DNA of 11,371 nt from an uncultured Olsenella sp. (GTDB taxonomy: Bacteria > Actinomycetota > Coriobacteriia > Coriobacteriales > Atopobiaceae), in assembly GCA_900548775.1 (NCBI GenBank), contig URLM01000055.1:1-11371 (forward strand), read 5' to 3'. The first letter of the stretch is position 1. Each line of letters starts with the position of its first letter. The translations under genes were made by a program, and so were the position numbers. Below the pieces are notes generated by a model. It searched no databases and had not been told where the DNA came from. It was given only the letters and a program-made list of their open reading frames with translations. Below, in pieces: positions 4,417 to 10,401 of this stretch.

Positions 4417-6921
4417 ATGCGAGAACTCACGCTCGAGATGAGCCTGAAGCCCTTCAAAGAGAAAAGCGACGAGTATATCGACGCCATAATTAGGGGCCTG
4501 TTTCAGCAGTGGTCGATGCTCATCAAGAGGTTTGATTCAATCGCGGTCCTGCTCTGGACATCCGACGGAAGCGAGCTGCTGGACTACACGGGGGACATGG
4601 GCCAAACGTTTGAGTGGGCCAAGTATATTGGGCGCGCAAACGAATTCGAGGGAGACTGGAATCGCGAGAAGGACCCACTGAGGCTGAGCCCCCATGCCCG
4701 CCGTTATCTTTACACAAAGGATCCGGTCGAGTTTACCTATGCGGATCTGCAGGCAATAGTCTTAGCGATAAAAACTATCGGCTCTTCCGTGGCCGGCAAG
4801 CCCGTGCGAGTGGGAACCACGCTCGACCCTGGTCCCGAGTTTGCGGAATCGTCGTTTAAATACAGCCGCCATCCGGAGATCTGCACCGCAGGGTCGATGG
4901 GCGCGAAGAGCTTCATGGTTAGTTATGAGAAGCTCCATGCCGACGATTATCCGTACTGCGCCTATCCGACGGGAGTTCCAGAGGGCCTCTCCCTTGCGAC
5001 ATTTTTGGGAGCGCAAGCATCCTGCTTTCTAAGAGATATGGGGATGGATTACATCTGGCTCTCGAACGGATTCGGTTTCGGAGCAGAGAATTGGTCGACG
5101 ACCGGACCGCTCTTCGACGGCGGCAAATTCAGCGAGGATAGCGAGCGCATCGAGGAGATAAGGCAGAAAACGCTGCGTTTCTGGGAAGAGTTCCGAGCTG
5201 CGTGTCCCTCGTTTGAAGTTCAAACACGAGGCACAAACCTTACGACGGGCATCGACTTCGCCACAGACGGCTGCGCCCTGAAGGCAATCTATGACGGAGG
5301 GTTCGATATGGTGCCCCCGCCCAACTCGCCTTGGGCGGCACTCGACAAGAACTTCGGCCTCGAGATAGCCGGCTTCTTATCGCGCATAGCGGAGCTTCCA
5401 AACGATAGTGATTATATGTTCCGCTACTACCTGCATGATCCGTGGTGGATTAACAGCCCCTGGTTTGACCGCTACGAGGGCGAGCCTCACGATATCTATT
5501 TGCCCTTCGCGCTTTCGAGGGTCGACGCAGAGGGCAACGTTGAGTGTCCGTCAAGAGTCAACATTCTGTCTGTCGATACCTCACTGGGCGAGATGCCTGA
5601 CGATGCGGTGGCCACCGTAACCCCGCATCTGCTCCGGTCGCTGGACACGCTGCCCGACTGCGTGTCCCAGTTCCTGTGGGTGTACCCATTCCGCGAATAT
5701 CAGGAGGCCGACGGGGGTGAATATCGTCTCGGCAGGTCCTTTTTCGAAGACTGGTTTATGGTTGGGGCGATAAACGACGGGCTGCCGGTGCCGTCGGTCG
5801 TGTCGTCTGACCACTTCGTCGACCTCGTCAACGGCAACCCGAAGCGTTTCTCGGAAACCGTGCTTTACGTTCCCGTTCCGGAGGCCGACTCGAGTCTCGA
5901 GAGGGCGCTTATCGACCACTGCGCGAACGGCGGCAGCGCCATCGTCTACGGGTCCCTGTCACGGGCGGGAAAGTCGCTGCTCGAGACGCTGGGCGTGCGT
6001 CTCACGGATCCGGTGTTCGGTTCCTGCGAAGTCGAGCAGCTCGGATTTCCTGAGTTTGCCAGCGAGGAGCCGTCAAGACGCTTCACGCACGACCCGGTCC
6101 TTTCGGATGGCGGAATCGATACAGTGCCTGCTCCCGGAGCGGCCTCTCGTCCGCTAACGATGGTTTCCCAGGCTGGTCAGTCTCGCGTCTTTTCGGTCGA
6201 GGCGTCCGTCGGACAAGGAACCCTCGTCTGGGTACGGGGCACAAATGGCCACACGGTAGAGGCGGGCAGTCACCTTTTGCGGCCGAACCTCAGGTCTTCT
6301 CGCTACATAACCTGCTCGGAAATGCGCTTCGCGCTCTCGCTCTTGGGGGTTGGAATCCATTTTGAGTCCCTGCTCCCCGATGCGCCGCATCCGGTTTTCG
6401 TCGTGCACCGGCACTCCGGAGGCTTCTATTTCTCCGGCTATTGTCGTGATACCACTGTGGGCTGGCGCATGAGCACCCCGCTCGGCGCGCCCGTGCCAAT
6501 CGGCCACGAGGTTGTCGTCGAGGGCGCTACGGGCAGCTATCATTTCCCCCGCGCGTTTAGGAGGGAATGCCGAGTGTTCGTCGAACAGGAATCCGGCGTT
6601 GTGTCTATGACTGAGTACGGACCGGTTAGCGCGATTATGCGGCGGAGGATGCTCGTCGAGGGCCTGTGCAACGCAACCGTATACGTATTTCCGGAAAACG
6701 GGCGTCCCGAGAAGTGCGAGCTATTGCTCAACTCAACCAAGCCGAACAGTACCGGAGAGCCGTTCGATTATGAGCTGATGTCAACCGTCTGGGGCAAGGC
6801 ATATCGCGTTTCTGGCGTTACCGGACACCTATTGGTGTCCACAGAATTTGACGATGTCAGCTATTTGGAAGGAGGGCTTGAGATGGAGAAGCTTGAGCGC
6901 GGAGAAAGGAGTTGGAAGTGA
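4417..6921 (+). CDS. Uncharacterised 834-residue cytoplasmic protein, probable glycoside-active enzyme
   Basis: The ATG at 4417 follows GGGGGGAG by 6 nt. I recognise no named family with certainty; similar-looking hypothetical proteins occur beside mannose-type PTS genes in Firmicutes, as far as I recall. There is no signal peptide or membrane segment. Residues 1-445 look like a (beta/alpha)-barrel enzyme, rich in conserved-looking acidic and aromatic motifs: DPGPEF (137-142), SNGFGFGAENW (216-226), TRGTN (270-274), DGGFDMVPPPNSPWAAL (293-309), YLHDPWW (338-344), RYEGEPHDIYLP (352-363), WVYPFREY (421-428). Residues 480-530 resemble the glutamine-amidotransferase-like trimerisation domain of beta-galactosidases (DHCANGGSAIVYGS, then LLETLGVRL). 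Residues 590-834 look beta-rich. First gene of the operon; it overlaps EIIB by 4 nt. Inferred role: hydrolysis, phosphorolysis or isomerisation of the sugar the PTS delivers. Confidence 0.85.
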   Translation: MRELTLEMSLKPFKEKSDEYIDAIIRGLFQQWSMLIKRFDSIAVLLWTSDGSELLDYTGDMGQTFEWAKYIGRANEFEGDWNREKDPLRLSPHARRYLYTKDPVEFTYADLQAIVLAIKTIGSSVAGKPVRVGTTLDPGPEFAESSFKYSRHPEICTAGSMGAKSFMVSYEKLHADDYPYCAYPTGVPEGLSLATFLGAQASCFLRDMGMDYIWLSNGFGFGAENWSTTGPLFDGGKFSEDSERIEEIRQKTLRFWEEFRAACPSFEVQTRGTNLTTGIDFATDGCALKAIYDGGFDMVPPPNSPWAALDKNFGLEIAGFLSRIAELPNDSDYMFRYYLHDPWWINSPWFDRYEGEPHDIYLPFALSRVDAEGNVECPSRVNILSVDTSLGEMPDDAVATVTPHLLRSLDTLPDCVSQFLWVYPFREYQEADGGEYRLGRSFFEDWFMVGAINDGLPVPSVVSSDHFVDLVNGNPKRFSETVLYVPVPEADSSLERALIDHCANGGSAIVYGSLSRAGKSLLETLGVRLTDPVFGSCEVEQLGFPEFASEEPSRRFTHDPVLSDGGIDTVPAPGAASRPLTMVSQAGQSRVFSVEASVGQGTLVWVRGTNGHTVEAGSHLLRPNLRSSRYITCSEMRFALSLLGVGIHFESLLPDAPHPVFVVHRHSGGFYFSGYCRDTTVGWRMSTPLGAPVPIGHEVVVEGATGSYHFPRAFRRECRVFVEQESGVVSMTEYGPVSAIMRRRMLVEGLCNATVYVFPENGRPEKCELLLNSTKPNSTGEPFDYELMSTVWGKAYRVSGVTGHLLVSTEFDDVSYLEGGLEMEKLERGERSWK

Positions 6922-7424
6922 GCAACATAGTTGGAGCTCGTGTTGATGAGCGCTTGATCCATGGTCAAGTGGCAACGGCTTGGACCAACAACCTCAAGGC
7001 GACCCGCATCATGGTTATCGACGACGAGATTGTAAAGTCGACCATTGACAAACAGGTCCTCAAGATGGCCTGTCCCGCGAGCTGCAAGCTGTCAATCCTG
7101 CGCCTCGAAAGCGCAATAACTAATCTTCAGAGCGGCAAGTATGGTGACGACCGAATCTTTATCGTGACCAAGTATCCCCGAATCTTCCGCCGTCTCATGG
7201 AAGAGGGCGTTGATCTGCAGGAAGTTGTGCTCGGCAACATGGCGGCCCATGGAGACGACGCTGTCATGCTCCGCAGGTCGGTGTATGTCACGCGCGCCGA
7301 GGTCGAAGACCTTATGGCTGTCGGGCGCCTTGGGGCAAAGGTGGTTCTGCGGCAGACTCCGCAGGATGCCGGGGATTCGTTTGTCGAGCTTGTTGAAAGT
7401 AAGGGAGGACAGCTATGGGATTAG
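6918..7424 (+). CDS. PTS mannose/fructose/sorbose-family EIIB component
   Basis: The protein has 168 residues, normal for the family. EIIB takes a phosphate from EIIA on a histidine and passes it to the incoming sugar bound by EIIC/EIID. The active-site motif RVDERLIHGQV places the phosphorylated histidine at residue 15, the usual position. The GTG at 6918 is chosen because AAAGGAG ends 6 nt upstream; the TTG at 6912 directly abuts that site. The GTG overlaps the TGA of the upstream gene (GTGA) and the end overlaps EIIC by 10 nt, so all three are translationally coupled. No EIIA domain is fused to it, unlike E. coli ManX. Confidence 0.95.
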   Translation: MSNIVGARVDERLIHGQVATAWTNNLKATRIMVIDDEIVKSTIDKQVLKMACPASCKLSILRLESAITNLQSGKYGDDRIFIVTKYPRIFRRLMEEGVDLQEVVLGNMAAHGDDAVMLRRSVYVTRAEVEDLMAVGRLGAKVVLRQTPQDAGDSFVELVESKGGQLWD

Positions 7425-8224
7425 AGATTTGGCAGGTAGTTCTTCTGGTGCTCTTCGCCGGCTGGAGCTTTGTTGACGCAATGAGCTTCATGCTCGGCTT
7501 CTACCACAACGTGGTTCTGACGGGAATCGTTGTCGGCCTTATCGTGGGCGATGTTCAGCTTGGCCTTGTTGTCGGAGGCTCGTTCCAGCTGCTGGCGCTT
7601 GGAATGGCCGCCATCGGCGGATCGAGCATTCCGGAATACCGCTCGGCATGTATTCTGGTGGTTGCCTTGGCAAGCTTGAACGGCGGCCTTGACGTGGCGG
7701 AAAGCTATATTGTTACGTTTGGCATACCCGTCGCGGCCTTTACTATCCAGTGCGACGTTCTCGCAAAGATGGGTAACACGCTCATTCAGGGAAAGATTGA
7801 TCGCGCTGTTGAGAACATGCAGCTCGACAAGATCGTGCTTCTTAATGTTGCCGGAGCAATCCCCCTGTTCCTCGGTCGCGCAATCCCCGTGGCTCTTGGT
7901 CTGATTATTGGCCAGCCCCTTGTTGACCTCCTGAACCAGTACATGCCCGCATGGCTCATGACTGGATTTAGCGTTGCCGGCGGCGTCTTGCCGATCGTGG
8001 GCTTTGTGATGCTGCTTAAGTATCTCCCCGCCAAGGAGAACATCAACTACGTGGTTCTCGGCTTTGTCCTGGCGGCGTACCTGGGGCTTTCCACGATTGG
8101 CGTTGCTCTGATTGGTTTCGTGATCGCTTATTCCATCTACAAGAAGGCGACTGAGAACGACGGCGCTCCGCAGGTTGCTCAGATCGCGGCCGCCGATTTT
8201 GAGGGGGACGACTATGACGAGTAA
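7415..8224 (+). CDS. PTS mannose/fructose/sorbose-family EIIC permease component
   Basis: The protein has 269 residues and is hydrophobic throughout, with about seven to eight membrane segments. Together with EIID it forms the membrane channel that binds and moves the sugar. Family wording is clear: FVDAMSFMLGFYHNVVLTG near the N-terminus, GDVQLGLVVGGSFQLLALG, then GGSSIPEYRSA. Ribosome site AAGGGAGGA lies 5 nt before ATG. It overlaps EIIB by 10 nt and EIID by 11 nt. The last 25 residues are a polar, acidic tail (FEGDDYDE) in the cytoplasm. Substrate cannot be read from the sequence; members of this family carry mannose, glucose, sorbose, fructose, GlcNAc, GalNAc or galactosamine. Confidence 0.95.
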   Translation: MGLEIWQVVLLVLFAGWSFVDAMSFMLGFYHNVVLTGIVVGLIVGDVQLGLVVGGSFQLLALGMAAIGGSSIPEYRSACILVVALASLNGGLDVAESYIVTFGIPVAAFTIQCDVLAKMGNTLIQGKIDRAVENMQLDKIVLLNVAGAIPLFLGRAIPVALGLIIGQPLVDLLNQYMPAWLMTGFSVAGGVLPIVGFVMLLKYLPAKENINYVVLGFVLAAYLGLSTIGVALIGFVIAYSIYKKATENDGAPQVAQIAAADFEGDDYDE

Positions 8225-9065
8225 CGATCAGGTCCGCACTGAGCCGACGAGCTCTGAGAGCCACGAGGGAAAGATCTTCACCAAGAAGGAGCTCAACCGT
8301 TTGAGCTGGCGCTGGGCTGCGATAGGTCAGCTTTGTCTCAACTACGGAAAGATGCAGGGCTCGGGATATCTTGCCACCATCATTCCGGCGCTGAAAAAGC
8401 TTTACGGGGACGATCCCGAGGCCCTGCGCCGTGCGGTTCAGGCGCACTCTCAGTATTTCAACAGCACGCCCCACATGACCCACATGATTCTTGGCATGGA
8501 CCTCGCGATCGAGGAGAAGGAGGGCATCGACTCGATCGATACGGTCGCCTCACTCAAGACCTCTCTCATGGGTCCGCTCGCCGGCATTGGTGACACCATC
8601 TTTGCCGTTATGAACTCAGTTGTATTCGGCAGCATTGCCGCAACGATGGCGGCGGAGGGCAGTTTCGTAGGCGTTGTACTTTGGGAGATCTGGTACGTTT
8701 TCGTGCTGTTCTTCCTTCGCCCGCTCTTTTTTAAGATTGGCTATAAATCTGGCGCCAAGGTGGTGGGCGAATACAGCGGCCAGTTTAAGGCCATCACTAA
8801 GGCGGTCTCGATTCTGGGGCTTATCGTAGTTGGATCAATGCTCGCATCAAATGTTGGCATCAACCTCGGAACAATTGACATCTTTGGTCAGCCGCTCGAG
8901 CTCGGCGCTGGATTCTTTGACAAGATTATGCCAAAGCTTCCCCAGGCACTTCTGGCGTTCCTGGTCTACTGGATGGCGGGCCGCAAGAAGATGACCACGA
9001 CGAAGCTCATCGTCGCCGTGATCGTGCTCTGCGTCGTTCTGAGTGCCACGGGTGTGTTTGTGTGA
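8214..9065 (+). CDS. PTS mannose/fructose/sorbose-family EIID component
   Basis: The protein has 283 residues, the usual length. EIID is unique to this PTS family and pairs with EIIC in the membrane. The ATG at 8214, after GAGGGGGACG, overlaps the EIIC end by 11 nt; longer reading into EIIC is not supported by a ribosome site. Residues 1-20 are a polar tail; family motifs follow: FTKKELNRLSWRW, the QYFNSTPHMTHMILGMDLAIEE stretch (written here in outline), KTSLMGPLAGIGDTI, and several C-terminal membrane helices ending at the hydrophobic C-terminus. It is the last gene of the operon; the stop is followed by a 13-bp tandem repeat and a terminator. EIIA and HPr must be supplied from elsewhere in the genome. 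Confidence 0.95.
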   Translation: MTSNDQVRTEPTSSESHEGKIFTKKELNRLSWRWAAIGQLCLNYGKMQGSGYLATIIPALKKLYGDDPEALRRAVQAHSQYFNSTPHMTHMILGMDLAIEEKEGIDSIDTVASLKTSLMGPLAGIGDTIFAVMNSVVFGSIAATMAAEGSFVGVVLWEIWYVFVLFFLRPLFFKIGYKSGAKVVGEYSGQFKAITKAVSILGLIVVGSMLASNVGINLGTIDIFGQPLELGAGFFDKIMPKLPQALLAFLVYWMAGRKKMTTTKLIVAVIVLCVVLSATGVFV

Positions 9066-9074
9066 TATCCGCTC

Positions 9075-9100
9075 ACCCATAAGCCTGCCCCATAAGCCTG
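9075..9100 (+). repeat. 13-bp tandem repeat at the right cassette junction
   Basis: ACCCATAAGCCTG (9075-9087) is followed at once by CCCCATAAGCCTG (9088-9100), a 12/13 match. The second copy runs into the right 53-bp direct repeat, sharing GCCTG. It looks like a slippage product or junction scar; no coding role. Confidence 0.75.
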
Positions 9101-9148
9101 CGGGCCGGGATCTTTGGGTTCCGGCCCGTTTTTGCGTGGCCGGCGCGC
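9096..9148 (+). repeat. Right 53-bp direct repeat flanking the sugar cassette
   Basis: It matches 3312-3364 in 52 of 53 positions, same orientation, offset 5,784 bp. The one change (T at 9111) turns a C-G pair of the hairpin into a U-G pair, keeping the structure. Sequence identity stops 1 nt later on the right side. Confidence 0.9.
9102..9133 (+). terminator. Intrinsic terminator of the hydrolase/PTS operon
   Basis: It has the same hairpin as the hsp20 terminator (11-bp stem with two G-U pairs, loop TTTG, then G and five T), starting 36 nt after the EIID stop. Confidence 0.9.
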
Positions 9149-9184
9149 CGACCGCGCCGGACGAGAAGCACGTCTGTGCGCGAC

Positions 9185-9333
9185 CAAGAATCCCGAGAGG
9201 CGCGTTCTTCTCGGCATGCGCCGCTCGGGATTTTTGTCCAAACGGATACGAATTCCGAAGGACGCATGCGTTGGTTTGAAAATTACCATGCGCCGCTCGG
9301 GATTCTTGACCGCGGGCAGGCGAGAAGAACGTC
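9185..9333. repeat. Cluster of short direct and inverted repeats in the gene-free stretch
   Basis: The 22-nt sequence at 9215-9236 recurs at 9287-9308 with one mismatch (core CATGCGCCGCTCGGGATT), and an inverted version lies at 9185-9203 (CAAGAATCCCGAGAGGCGC). CGAGAAGAAC at 9321-9330 is the inverse of GTTCTTCTCG in the loop at 9204-9213; GGCGAGAAGAACGTC (9319-9333) recurs exactly at 10245-10259. I see no gene in 9134-9339. The set looks like dispersed non-coding repeats plus terminators. Confidence 0.65.
9189..9235 (+). terminator. Long hairpin with T run, second terminator-like element
   Basis: Outer arms AATCCCGAG (9189-9197) and CTCGGGATT (9224-9232), one mismatch, then inner arms GGCGC (9199-9203) and GCGCC (9218-9222), with a 14-nt loop and a T run at 9231-9235. 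It is stable enough to terminate on the plus strand. On the minus strand it lies downstream of the yycJ-like gene, followed by TTCTTGG, so it may serve both directions. Confidence 0.65.
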
Positions 9334-9339
9334 CGTCTG

Positions 9340-10152
9340 CTACCACACGGACAGCGGCCAGTCCTGCGCGGCGCAGCAGATTGTGAGGAGCCCATCGGGC
9401 GTGCGGGCCTCCGGGCGGCCGTCCTCACCGGTTACGACCTCGGCGCCTACGGCCTCGGCCAGCGTGCGCACGCAGACGCTCGGACGGTTGTTCTCCTGCG
9501 AGAGGTGCATGGCCACCACGGTCTCCGTGTCCGGGCCCACCAGGCGTCCCAGCGCCGCGGCCGCCTGCGTGTTAGAGAGGTGGCCGCGCTCCCCGCCCAC
9601 GCGCGCCTTGAGGTAGGCCGGGTAGTCGCCGGTCGCCAGCATGCGCTCGTCGTGGTTAGACTCCAGCGCCAGGATGCGCACGCCGGCCAGCGCCTCGAGC
9701 GCCTCCGGGCCCAGCTCGCCGGTGTCCGTGCAGAAGCCGAGGGCGTCGTCTGCCGTGGAGAAGCGCAGGCCAATGGGGTCGGCCACGTCGTGCGAGGTGG
9801 GAAACGTCCGCACGTGCATGCCCGCGAGCTCCACCTCGTCCGAGTGCCCCACCAGCGTGAACGGCAGCTCGCCCAGGTAGCGGCGCGCGCCCACCGTGCC
9901 AGCCGTGGCAAGGAGGGGCCCGTCAAAGCGGTTGCAGAATACCGTGAGCCCGCCCACGTGGTCCGAGTGCTCGTGCGTGAGGATCACCGCCTCCACGCGC
10001 CCCATGTCCACACCCAGCTCTCCCGCTCGGCCCAGAAGCGCGCGGCGGGAGATGCCGCAGTCCACCAGCACGCAGCCGCCGGGCCCCTCCACCAGGGCGG
10101 CGTTGCCCTTGGAGCCGCTGGCCAGCACGTGCAGGTGAATCTCGGGCGTCAT
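9340..10152 (-). CDS. Metallo-beta-lactamase-fold hydrolase, YycJ/WalJ type
   Basis: The protein has 270 residues, typical of the YycJ group (about 260-270), for which nuclease activity on DNA has been proposed. The ATG at 10152 follows GAGAGGA by 5 nt; upstream in-frame starts lack such a site. The N-terminus LHVLASGSKGNAALVEG is the group signature. Metal ligands are visible: THEHSDHVGG (the HxHxDH motif), a later His in FPTSHDVADPIG, Asp in GFCTDTGEL, and His in VVAMHLSQENNRPS. Cytoplasmic, no signal peptide. In Firmicutes the gene sits in the walRK operon; here it stands alone and diverges from tilS, so its partner pathway is not shown. GC-rich codon use matches the chromosomal flank rather than the sugar cassette. 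Confidence 0.92.
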   Translation of the reverse strand: MTPEIHLHVLASGSKGNAALVEGPGGCVLVDCGISRRALLGRAGELGVDMGRVEAVILTHEHSDHVGGLTVFCNRFDGPLLATAGTVGARRYLGELPFTLVGHSDEVELAGMHVRTFPTSHDVADPIGLRFSTADDALGFCTDTGELGPEALEALAGVRILALESNHDERMLATGDYPAYLKARVGGERGHLSNTQAAAALGRLVGPDTETVVAMHLSQENNRPSVCVRTLAEAVGAEVVTGEDGRPEARTPDGLLTICCAAQDWPLSVW

Positions 10153-10195
10153 GGGGGTCCTCTCGGCGTTGCGGGGCGGGGCTTCGGCGCCCCTC

Positions 10196-10201
10196 ATCGT
10201 A
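10196..10201 (-). promoter_or_regulatory. Likely -10 box of the yycJ-like gene
   Basis: On the minus strand it reads GGCTACGATG, 43 nt before the ATG. The same GGCTACnAT form precedes tilS (10347-10355), which supports both. No good -35 is visible. Confidence 0.35.
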
Positions 10202-10207
10202 GCCAAA

Positions 10208-10331
10208 CTCTGAGATATGTACGAGCGCTCGGTTCTTCGCGCCCGGCGAGAAGAACGTCGCAAGCCGTCTAGCTGTGCATACACGAAACGCAATCAGTGC
10301 GCGGCGGGGAGCGCTCGTACATAAGTCAGAG
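10208..10331. promoter_or_regulatory. 23-bp inverted repeat pair between the yycJ-like gene and tilS
   Basis: The arms at 10208-10230 and 10309-10331 are inverted copies matching in 21 of 23 positions, with core TATGTACGAGCGCTC in the left arm. The spacer is 78 bp. Each arm lies upstream of one of the two divergent genes in the same orientation relative to it. A third, shorter copy, TGTACGAACG, is at 10362-10371 near the likely tilS start point. This is consistent with operators for one regulator acting on both genes; also possible is a dispersed repeat. Confidence 0.5.
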
Positions 10332-10349
10332 TTCGCGCGCGGGGCGGGC

Positions 10350-10355
10350 TACAAT
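10350..10355 (+). promoter_or_regulatory. Likely -10 box of tilS
   Basis: GGGCTACAATCG contains TACAAT, one base from the consensus TATAAT, 46 nt before the tilS ATG. The G/C-rich stretch upstream has no clear -35. Confidence 0.45.
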
Positions 10356-10401
10356 CGTGCGTGTACGAACGACGTCCAACCCACCAGAGAAGGGCACCGC
10401 C

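Larger units (their letters stand above)
3312..9148. other. Putative acquired RpiR/hydrolase/PTS sugar cassette bounded by direct repeats
   Basis: The segment between the two 53-bp repeats holds five complete genes (regulator, 834-residue enzyme, EIIB, EIIC, EIID) and nothing else. Its base composition and codon use differ by eye from the flanks: ATA, TTA, AGA and TTT codons are common inside, whereas clpB, PASTA, hsp20, yycJ-like and tilS genes are strongly G/C at third positions. Recombination between the repeats would remove 5,784 bp and leave hsp20, one terminator and the downstream gene intact. No integrase, transposase or tRNA site is visible, so a classical mobile element is not supported; acquisition by homologous recombination is a plausible alternative. 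Confidence 0.6.

Noticed and set aside
3312..9148. Integrative element or transposon carrying the sugar genes
   Set aside because: No integrase, transposase, tRNA target or terminal inverted repeats are visible, so I call it only a repeat-bounded cassette.
9185..9308. Possible CRISPR array from recurring 22-nt units
   Set aside because: Only two direct copies and one inverted copy, irregular spacing, no cas genes; the hairpin and T run point to terminator/REP-like sequence.
8847..9428. Minus-strand frames of 126-193 codons over the EIID end and repeat region, with repeated NPERR-type peptides
   Set aside because: The repeated peptides come from the non-coding repeats and terminator hairpins being translated; no ribosome site and no family.
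9505..10272. A 255-codon plus-strand frame opposite the yycJ-like gene
   Set aside because: Shadow of the minus-strand gene, which has the full metal-binding motif set.
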